From Maritimibacter sp. (GTDB lineage: Bacteria > Pseudomonadota > Alphaproteobacteria > Rhodobacterales > Rhodobacteraceae): a DNA stretch of 5,648 bases. The notes beneath the pieces are model-generated. The model was given only the letters and a program-made list of their open reading frames with translations. It searched no databases and was not told the origin of the DNA. Both the position numbers and the translations under genes were made by a program. The DNA lies in assembly GCA_003520545.1 (NCBI GenBank), contig DOUP01000053.1:1-5648 (forward strand), written 5' to 3'. Positions 1-4,888 of the stretch are shown here, piece by piece (position 1 is the first letter of the stretch; each line of letters begins with the position of its first letter).

Positions 1-995
1 GCTTGCAGCATTTCGCGCTCCGGCGAGAACCAGAAACCGTTGTAGATGATCTCGGCATACCGGGGCATGAGCGAATCCTTCAGGTGTCCCGCGCCGCTAT
101 CCAACGTGATCTGTTCGATCCCACGGTGCGCTTCAAGGAGGATGGTGCCACCCGGCGTTTCGTAAATACCGCGCGATTTCATGCCCACGAAGCGGTTTTC
201 CACGAAGTCGAGACGCCCGATACCGTGCGTCTTGCCAAGCTCGTTCAGCTTTGTCAGCATTTCAGCGGCGGACACGGATTTGCCGTCGATGGCAACCACG
301 TCGCCTTTTTCGAAGGTCACTTCAATGTATTCCGGCTCATCAGGTGCTTTGACCGGATCGTCGGTGCGCTGGAAAACGTAGTCCGGTGCTTGTTCTGCCG
401 GGTCCTCCAGGACCTTGCCTTCGGAGGAGGTATGCAGAAGGTTTGCATCGACCGAGAACGGCGCTTCGCCGCGCTTGTCCTTTGCAATCGGGATTTGATT
501 CTTTTCGGCGAAGTCGATCAGCTTCGTGCGCGATGTCAGGTCCCATTCCCGCCAAGGGGCGATCACCTTGATCTCGGGGTTCAGCGCATAACAGGCCAGC
601 TCGAACCGCACCTGGTCGTTGCCCTTGCCGGTCGCGCCATGCGCGACGGCGTCGGCTCCGGTCTGTTCCGCGATCTCGACAAGCCGCTTGGAGATGAGCG
701 GCCGTGCGATGGACGTGCCGAGGAGATATTGCCCTTCGTAGACCGTGTTCGCCCGGAACATCGGGTTTACGTAGTCACGCACAAACTCTTCCCGTAGATC
801 TTCGATGAAGATGTTCTCGGGTTTGATCCCGAGCATGATGGCTTTCTCGCGCGCCGGTTCCAGTTCTTCGCCTTGGCCGAGATCCGCGGTGAAGGTCACG
901 ACCTCGCACCCGTATTCGGTTTGCAGCCACTTAAGGATGATCGAGGTATCGAGGCCGCCTGAATAGGCAAGCACGACTTTTTTCGGCGCGGACAT
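1..995 (-). CDS. argG: Argininosuccinate synthase, 3' part missing
   Basis: Joins citrulline and aspartate at the cost of ATP to give argininosuccinate, the next-to-last step of arginine biosynthesis; cytosolic, usually a homotetramer. Seen: 331 codons from the ATG at 995-993, with no stop before the window edge. The family is usually about 400-410 residues, so roughly the last 75 are outside. The N-terminal ATP pyrophosphatase P-loop AYSGGLDTS lies at residues 10-18, TADLGQGEE at 36-44, the GATGKGNDQVRFE segment at 120-132 (ATP and aspartate/citrulline contacts), and SRGIYETPGG near 274-283. The start is supported by GGGAG on the minus strand at about 1002-1006, a good distance from the ATG. 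No frameshift or missing motif is seen. The Hpt gene ends 68 bp upstream on the same strand, so some read-through is possible, but a functional link is unlikely. Identity is very secure. Confidence 0.97.
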   Translation of the reverse strand, partial: MSAPKKVVLAYSGGLDTSIILKWLQTEYGCEVVTFTADLGQGEELEPAREKAIMLGIKPENIFIEDLREEFVRDYVNPMFRANTVYEGQYLLGTSIARPLISKRLVEIAEQTGADAVAHGATGKGNDQVRFELACYALNPEIKVIAPWREWDLTSRTKLIDFAEKNQIPIAKDKRGEAPFSVDANLLHTSSEGKVLEDPAEQAPDYVFQRTDDPVKAPDEPEYIEVTFEKGDVVAIDGKSVSAAEMLTKLNELGKTHGIGRLDFVENRFVGMKSRGIYETPGGTILLEAHRGIEQITLDSGAGHLKDSLMPRYAEIIYNGFWFSPEREMLQ

Positions 996-1063
996 GGATC
1001 GCTCCCATTTTTCACTGTCCGGCGCGGTTTATCGGCAAGGCGACACAAGGGCAAGCGAGTGCG

Positions 1064-1381
1064 TCAGTTCACCCGCTCGCCCAAGGCAAAATCGGCCTTT
1101 GACGCCAGGTAGCAGTCGATCACCGGGCCCAGGGTAACCCCGTCACCAGCGGCGGCAGCCCGCTCTCCCTCGGAGCAAAGCCTTGCAAACTCGGAAAAGC
1201 CCAGGTTCAGAGCTGACGATTTGAGAAAATGCAGGTCGTTTTCCAGCTCGGACTTCACCGGCGCGGTGCGGAGCTTGTCGATGACCTCCTCAACCTCTTC
1301 GAGAAACATATCCACGACCTCGGCAAAGTCTTCATCGCCGATCTCGGATTTCAAATCTGCGATGCGGGACCAATCTATCAT
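1064..1381 (-). CDS. Stand-alone Hpt-domain phosphotransfer protein (105 aa)
   Basis: A small acidic, helical protein consisting of one Hpt domain, which carries a phosphoryl group on histidine between a kinase/receiver and a response regulator. Seen: the motif HFLKSSALNLGF (residues 51-62) fits the Hpt signature HxxKG(S/A)xxxxG, with H51 as the expected phosphorylated histidine, K54 conserved and G61 in place. A serine (S55) stands where glycine usually follows the lysine. The N-terminal stretch (about residues 15-37) is a strongly acidic amphipathic helix, as in the four-helix Hpt bundle. There is no kinase ATPase domain, membrane segment or receiver, so this is neither a hybrid kinase nor ChpT, which is longer and built like a degenerate kinase. 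The start chosen is the ATG at 1381-1379, because GGAGGT sits 4 nt before it. An in-frame ATG at 1393 would add four residues, but its codon overlaps that same Shine-Dalgarno. The gene is divergent from the receiver-phosphatase gene, its likely partner (inference). Confidence 0.85.
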   Translation of the reverse strand: MIDWSRIADLKSEIGDEDFAEVVDMFLEEVEEVIDKLRTAPVKSELENDLHFLKSSALNLGFSEFARLCSEGERAAAAGDGVTLGPVIDCYLASKADFALGERVN

Positions 1382-1385
1382 CGCC

Positions 1386-1391
1386 ACCTCC
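1386..1391 (-). promoter_or_regulatory. Strong Shine-Dalgarno deciding the Hpt start
   Basis: The minus strand reads GGAGGT here, 4 nt before the ATG at 1381-1379. The alternative ATG at 1393-1391 shares its last base with this element and has only a weak GTGGG upstream. The site therefore favours the 105-residue protein over the 109-residue form. Confidence 0.7.
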
Positions 1392-1417
1392 ATTGCCCAC
1401 TTGTTGCCTCGCAGGGC

Positions 1418-1432
1418 TTAACAGCGGGTTAT
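1418..1432 (+). promoter_or_regulatory. Near-match to a CtrA binding site
   Basis: The plus strand reads TTAACAGCGGGTTAT, that is TTAA-N7-TTAT. It matches seven of the eight defined positions of the CtrA pattern TTAA-N7-TTAA. It lies 36 bp upstream of the Hpt start codon and 43 bp (start to start) from the perfect copy at 1461, about four helical turns, so both would sit on the same face of the DNA. It could serve the Hpt gene or act as an auxiliary site for the phosphatase gene. The single mismatch makes it weaker evidence than the other copy. Confidence 0.4.
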
Positions 1433-1460
1433 GAGACGGCAAAAGTATCAAGTTTTACTC

Positions 1461-1475
1461 TTAAACCGCCGTTAA
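1461..1475 (+). promoter_or_regulatory. Perfect CtrA-type site, TTAA-N7-TTAA
   Basis: The sequence TTAAACCGCCGTTAA matches all eight defined positions of the CtrA recognition pattern. I count only five TTAA tetramers in the whole window (931, 1418, 1461, 1472, 1907), and three lie in this 134-bp gap. The second half-site ends 12 bp before a TATTGA that could be a -10 box at 1488-1493. The site would therefore cover the -35 region, the usual layout of CtrA-activated promoters in Caulobacter. CtrA is widespread in Rhodobacterales, so a trans factor is likely to exist. Binding itself is inferred; the AT-richness of the gap raises the chance of a coincidental match. Confidence 0.55.
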
Positions 1476-1487
1476 TTGGCGCAGCGC

Positions 1488-1493
1488 TATTGA
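1488..1493 (+). promoter_or_regulatory. Candidate -10 box for the receiver-phosphatase gene
   Basis: TATTGA, 12 bp after the perfect TTAA-N7-TTAA site and with no convincing sigma-70 -35 element at the proper distance, as expected for an activator-dependent promoter. A transcript would begin near 1500, leaving a leader of only about 16 nt before the GTG. This is a motif-only call. Confidence 0.3.
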
Positions 1494-1498
1494 AGGTA

Positions 1499-1515
1499 CG
1501 GGCGCAGGACGCCCG
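1499..1515 (+). promoter_or_regulatory. Hairpin with the Shine-Dalgarno in its loop, touching the start codon
   Basis: CGGGCG at 1499-1504 pairs perfectly with CGCCCG at 1510-1515. The 5-nt loop CAGGA contains the AGGA ribosome-binding sequence. The stem ends immediately before the GTG at 1516, so folding would clamp the initiation region while exposing only four purine-rich bases. It may lower or tune translation. If the start is really the GTG at 1534, the hairpin would be an ordinary leader structure. Confidence 0.4.
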
Positions 1516-2817
1516 GTGTCGAACGGGGTCGCCGTGCCTTCAGCCAAGCAGATAACCAACGTCACATTCGAACCATATGACGAGCGTGTCATTCGCCGCG
1601 TATTGGTGGTCGACGACAGCCGCGCCCAACGCCGCGTTCTGGTCGCAACGCTTTCGCGTCTCGGGTTCGACGTGGTCGAAGCCGGAAGCGGCTCACTGGC
1701 GCTTCAAATTGCGAGAAGCTCTGACATCGATCTCGTGATTTCCGATTGGATGATGCCAGAGATGGACGGGTTGGAGCTATGCAGGCAGTTTCGCGACATT
1801 CCACGCGACCACTACGGGTACTTCATTCTTCTGACCTCGAAGAGTGAGAAAGGTGCAGTTGCCCAAGGTTTGGATATCGGGGCTGATGATTTCCTGAACA
1901 AGCCGGTTAATCCTGAAGAACTTCGTGCACGGATCTCTGCGGGCGAACGCATTCTGCGCATGGAGCGGGAGCTTTTCGAAAAAAACCGCCTCGTAATTGA
2001 AACGCTCGACAAGATTTCAGGTCTGTATGACGCGCTGGATCGCGACCTGATCGAAGCACGTAAGATGCAGCAGGCCCTCGTCCGAGACCGACTGCTTGAT
2101 TTCGGCCGGGCAGAAGTGGCGCTCTTGCTGAAGCCTTGCGGGCACGTCGGAGGGGATCTTGTCGGCGCATTCGATCTTGGAGATGGCCGAATCGCGGTCT
2201 ACGGAATCGACGTTTCCGGACATGGCGTTGCGTCGGCGCTTCTGACCGCGCGTCTCGCCGGGTACTTGTCCGGCGGCGCTCCCGCCCAGAACATCGCGTT
2301 CGTTCCCGATGCCGATGGAGCCTATGTCCCGCAACCGCCCGCGCAGGTCGCGCTCGCTTTGAATCGTCTGATGCTGTCCGAGGTGAAATCCGATCTCTAC
2401 TTCACGTTGACACTGGCCTACGTCGACCTTCGCACCGGAGAGGTCGTCATGACCCAATGTGGCCATCCTCACCCTGCAGTCATGAACGCGCGTGGGGATG
2501 TCGGTTTTCACGGCGCCGGAGGTCTCCCTATCGGGTTGATCGTGGATGCGAGCTACGACAACACCCATCTGATGCTCCAACCCGGGGATCGACTGCTCCT
2601 TTATTCCGATGGGTTCACCGAGTGCCTGGGATCTCTCGGAGAAGAACTGGAAGAGGTCGGACTTGCGCGTATCCTTCGCAAGAACGTGGAACTCGAATCC
2701 TCGGAATTCGTCGAGGCCCTGGTTTGGGATCTGGATGACTTCAAGGGCGACACGGATTTCTCGGATGACCTTTCCTGCGCTGTCGTCACCTATCGGGGAA
2801 GCACGCCTGCCAAGTAG
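1516..2817 (+). CDS. Response regulator fused to SpoIIE-type PP2C phosphatase
   Basis: A two-part cytosolic signalling enzyme: a receiver domain controls a PP2C serine/threonine phosphatase that typically dephosphorylates a STAS anti-sigma antagonist in a partner-switching pathway. Seen (433 residues): receiver at about 27-145 with acidic pair D33/D34, phosphoacceptor D77 in VISDWMMPEMDG, T107 and K129 (FLNKP). A helical, charged linker follows at about 146-195, including DLIEARKMQQALV, typical of SpoIIE/RsbU-type signalling linkers. The phosphatase at about 196-428 has metal-binding D214 (VGGD), DVSGHG at 232-237, CGHPHP, GLPIGL, LLYSDGFTE (D365) and DDLS (D417/D418), so it appears catalytically intact. 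Start: GTG with AGGA 6 nt upstream; a GTG at 1534 (GGGG upstream) is an alternative and loses only six residues. The closest characterised protein I can recall is RbaY of Rhodobacter capsulatus, not verified here. No STAS or anti-sigma kinase gene is in the window. Confidence 0.92.
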   Translation: MSNGVAVPSAKQITNVTFEPYDERVIRRVLVVDDSRAQRRVLVATLSRLGFDVVEAGSGSLALQIARSSDIDLVISDWMMPEMDGLELCRQFRDIPRDHYGYFILLTSKSEKGAVAQGLDIGADDFLNKPVNPEELRARISAGERILRMERELFEKNRLVIETLDKISGLYDALDRDLIEARKMQQALVRDRLLDFGRAEVALLLKPCGHVGGDLVGAFDLGDGRIAVYGIDVSGHGVASALLTARLAGYLSGGAPAQNIAFVPDADGAYVPQPPAQVALALNRLMLSEVKSDLYFTLTLAYVDLRTGEVVMTQCGHPHPAVMNARGDVGFHGAGGLPIGLIVDASYDNTHLMLQPGDRLLLYSDGFTECLGSLGEELEEVGLARILRKNVELESSEFVEALVWDLDDFKGDTDFSDDLSCAVVTYRGSTPAK

Positions 2818-3239
2818 TCTGCCGTGAATTGGGCATCGCCCGCATTCCCCAAAAGAGACACAGCGAACTCCGGATCCATCCAAACCGCTTCATGCCCCGG
2901 TTCCGTCGGCTCATGCTTTTCGCGAACCGGATGCGCAACAAAAACGTGGCAGACTTTCTCGGCCCAGAGGTCATATTCCGGCATGTATGCGAACCGACGG
3001 AAAAACCCCAATCGCCGCGGTCGCGCGATATGCCAGCCGGTCTCTTCGCGGACTTCACGGTAGAGCGCAATCAGCGGTGATTCGCCCGGATCGATTCCGC
3101 CGCCGGGCAGCTGAAACTCCGGTGTCGGCTCGTCCTGATGAGTCAGGAGAAGCTTTCCCTCACGCGGAAGAATTGCGTAAGCGCCCGGACGTGGACGATA
3201 ATATTGGTTCTTCACGATCGGGTCACCGAACCGGCGCAT
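2790..3239 (-). CDS. Nudix hydrolase (149 aa), substrate unknown
   Basis: A single-domain Nudix protein that would cleave a nucleoside diphosphate linked to another moiety; nothing visible fixes the substrate. Seen: a complete Nudix box fitting GX5EX7REUXEEXGU, running from G47 through E53, R61, E62, E65, E66 and G68 to W69. It is preceded by a beta-rich segment beginning PGAYAILPREGKLLLT (about 18-33) with QLPGGG before the box. The start chosen is the ATG at 3239-3237, with GAGG 7 nt upstream and a candidate promoter behind it. The reading frame stays open to an ATG at 3311, but those 24 extra residues would cover the promoter gap and run into the hslO start codon, and do not look like Nudix sequence. 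The stop lies inside the end of the convergent phosphatase gene, a 28-bp overlap. It is not closely related to the second Nudix protein at 4274-4888. Confidence 0.88.
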   Translation of the reverse strand: MRRFGDPIVKNQYYRPRPGAYAILPREGKLLLTHQDEPTPEFQLPGGGIDPGESPLIALYREVREETGWHIARPRRLGFFRRFAYMPEYDLWAEKVCHVFVAHPVREKHEPTEPGHEAVWMDPEFAVSLLGNAGDAQFTADYLAGVLPR

Positions 3240-3241
3240 AT

Positions 3242-3269
3242 TTGGACCTCGTGTTGCCCACCTTATATG
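3242..3269 (+). promoter_or_regulatory. Candidate promoter for the hslO operon
   Basis: On the plus strand TTGGAC (3242-3247), a 16-bp spacer, then TATATG (3264-3269). A second option is TTGCCC (3254-3259), 17 bp, TATGCC (3277-3282). hslO is heat-shock induced in E. coli, but I cannot tell a sigma-32-type from a housekeeping promoter here. Either option leaves a short leader with AAGGG before the hslO ATG. Confidence 0.33.
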
Positions 3270-3289
3270 GGTGCGGTATGCCACGCCAA
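3262..3289 (-). promoter_or_regulatory. Candidate promoter for the Nudix gene
   Basis: On the minus strand TTGGCG (3289-3284), a 16-bp spacer, then TATAAG (3267-3262). Transcription would start near 3255, giving a leader of about 16 nt that contains the GAGG ribosome site. The -10 block overlaps that of the divergent hslO candidate. Motif-only call. Confidence 0.4.
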
Positions 3290-3309
3290 AATAGCAAGGG
3301 AAACCGCAC

Positions 3310-4287
3310 ATGAGCCTTGGGTCTCAAATCGCTTGGGACGACACGATCCTCCCGTTTCAACTCGACGCCTCGGATGTCCGGGGGCGGGTCGTGCGCTTGG
3401 ATGGCGTATTGGATAATGTTCTCGCGCAGCACAATTACCCGCAGGCTATCGAAGACCTCGTCGCCGAAGCCACGCTCCTGACCGCGATGATCGGCCAGAC
3501 GATCAAACTTCGCTGGAAGCTGTCACTGCAAGTGCGCGGCGATGGCCCCGCGCGACTGATCGCGACCGACTACTACGCACCTGCGCATGACGGAGAGCCT
3601 GCGCGAATCCGGGCCTATGCGAGTTTCGATGAAGACCGGCTTGACCCGAGCGGGCCTGGGTTCGAGCAAATCGGGCGCGGCTACTTCGCCATCCTGATCG
3701 ACCAGGGAGAAGGCACGACCCCCTACTCCGGCCTGACACCGGTCGCCGGCTCCAGCCTGTCGGATTGCGCTCAGACATACTTCGCCCAGTCGGAACAGCT
3801 TCCCACCCGCTTCATCCTGTCTTTCCAGAAAGCGCAGGACCAGTGGCGTGCCGGAGGCGTCATGCTTCAGCAGATGCCGAAAGCCTCGCCGTTGATGAAA
3901 GACGGGCCGACCGGAGACGAAGGGCTTCTTGCGGCCGAGGACATGTTCTCCGACGGTGCCGAGCTCGAAAACTGGAGCCGTGCGAATATCCTCCTCGATA
4001 CCGTCAAGGAAGATGAAATGATCGGCCCGGCCGTGCAGCCGACCGAAATGCTCGTGCGTCTGTTCCACGAAGAGCGCCCCCGTGTCTTCGACCCCCAAGC
4101 GGTTGAATTTGGCTGCACCTGCTCTGCCGAGCGCGTGGTCGAAAGCATGTCGATCTACTCTGTGAAGGACATCGCGCATATGACCACCGATGATGGGATC
4201 GTCACCGCGGACTGCCAATTTTGCGGCGCCCACTATGAATTCGATCCGTCGACATTGGGCAAGGACGCGTCGGGTGGAGAGAACTGA
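3310..4287 (+). CDS. hslO: Hsp33 redox-regulated chaperone
   Basis: An ATP-independent cytosolic holdase that binds unfolding proteins when oxidative (hypochlorite, peroxide plus heat) stress oxidises its zinc-bound cysteines. Seen: 325 residues, somewhat longer than the E. coli protein of about 290. The N-terminal substrate-binding domain includes LVAEATLLTAMIGQTIKLRW (about 50-69) and GRGYFAILID (about 122-131). The C-terminal redox switch carries C269-x-C271 and C302-xx-C305, with 30 residues between the two pairs, matching the family pattern CXC-X(27-32)-CXXC, so all four zinc ligands are present. C153 is an additional cysteine outside the switch. Start: ATG with AAGGG 9 nt upstream. First gene of a tight operon: its last codons overlap the CoA pyrophosphatase start by 14 bp. 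Identification is secure. Confidence 0.95.
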   Translation: MSLGSQIAWDDTILPFQLDASDVRGRVVRLDGVLDNVLAQHNYPQAIEDLVAEATLLTAMIGQTIKLRWKLSLQVRGDGPARLIATDYYAPAHDGEPARIRAYASFDEDRLDPSGPGFEQIGRGYFAILIDQGEGTTPYSGLTPVAGSSLSDCAQTYFAQSEQLPTRFILSFQKAQDQWRAGGVMLQQMPKASPLMKDGPTGDEGLLAAEDMFSDGAELENWSRANILLDTVKEDEMIGPAVQPTEMLVRLFHEERPRVFDPQAVEFGCTCSAERVVESMSIYSVKDIAHMTTDDGIVTADCQFCGAHYEFDPSTLGKDASGGEN

Positions 4288-4888
4288 TCCTGACACTGCT
4301 CTCGCGGCGCTGAACCGCGCGGTGCGCCGTGGCGGCGGAACCGGGTCTTCTGACTTCGATCTCAATCCAGACGTTCGCCCCATCGGCCGCGACCTGCGCC
4401 CCGCTGGCGTGTTGGCGGCTTTCTACGAAGATGAGCGGGGCGGATTGTCACTCATCCTCACCCAGCGGTCCTCGGCTTTGAAACACCACCCCGGTCAGAT
4501 CGCATTCCCGGGGGGCAAGGTCGATCCGCAGGATACCGACGAAGTGGCCGCTGCTCTTCGTGAAGCGCAGGAGGAAATCGGCCTGTCCCCCGACAATGTC
4601 GAAGTGATCGGCACCCTGCCCCCGCATGAAACGATCACAGCGTTTCGCGTGACGCCCGTGGTTGCACGCGTGCGAAAACCCTTCGCTTGGCGCCCCGAGT
4701 TGGGGGAAGTGGCAGAGGTGTTTTCGGTTCCGGTCGAACACATCCTGGACCCGCGGAAGTACATTATCGAAGGGCGCCATTTTCGCGGTCAGCACCGGGA
4801 ATACTTCACGGTGCCCTATGGCCCCTACTATATATGGGGAGCAACCGCGCGGATGTTGCGCATCCTTGCGGACAGGGCTGCCGAATGA
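4274..4888 (+). CDS. CoA pyrophosphatase (Nudix, NudL/UPF0035 type)
   Basis: Expected to cut coenzyme A or its derivatives at the pyrophosphate, giving 3',5'-ADP and (acyl-)4'-phosphopantetheine, a cofactor-recycling or clean-up reaction. Seen (204 residues): the CoA-specific signature LTQRSSALKHHPGQIAFPGG (62-81), running directly into a Nudix box ending REAQEEIGL (96-104). As in E. coli NudL, the first half of the box differs from the classical spacing (GGKVDPQDTDEVAAAL), which is normal for this family. C-terminal YGPYYIWGATARML (182-195) is also typical. Start: GTG at 4274, with AAGGA 8 nt upstream inside hslO; the frame is open further up (ATG at 4190), but those residues are the hslO C-terminus read out of frame. 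Overlaps hslO by 14 bp and the next gene by ATGA, so translation is probably coupled. Confidence 0.92.
   Translation: MERTDPDTALAALNRAVRRGGGTGSSDFDLNPDVRPIGRDLRPAGVLAAFYEDERGGLSLILTQRSSALKHHPGQIAFPGGKVDPQDTDEVAAALREAQEEIGLSPDNVEVIGTLPPHETITAFRVTPVVARVRKPFAWRPELGEVAEVFSVPVEHILDPRKYIIEGRHFRGQHREYFTVPYGPYYIWGATARMLRILADRAAE

Noticed and set aside
3..797. Plus-strand open frame (264 codons) through argG
   Set aside because: argG on the other strand is unmistakable and continuous through this region; the plus-strand product resembles nothing I know.
1028..1054. Possible argG promoter on the minus strand: TTGCCC, 15 bp, GATAAA
   Set aside because: The spacer is too short and both boxes are poor; argG may instead be read from further upstream. 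Not enough to annotate.
1382..1515. Search of the 134-bp divergent gap for a small gene or RNA
   Set aside because: No start-to-stop frame with a ribosome site and no structured RNA beyond the small hairpin; the CtrA-type sites account for its AT-rich content.
2818..2850. Short GGGC/GCCC inverted repeat just after the phosphatase stop as a possible terminator
   Set aside because: Only four base pairs, no following T-run on either strand, and it lies within the Nudix coding sequence.
2017..2883. Long minus-strand open frame (288 codons) opposite the receiver-phosphatase gene
   Set aside because: It lies antisense to a gene with clear catalytic motifs, has no recognisable domain, and is low in family-like patterns; long antisense frames are expected at this GC.
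3523..4383. Long minus-strand open frame (286 codons) opposite hslO
   Set aside because: Antisense shadow of hslO and the start of the CoA pyrophosphatase gene; no motif, no good start signal.
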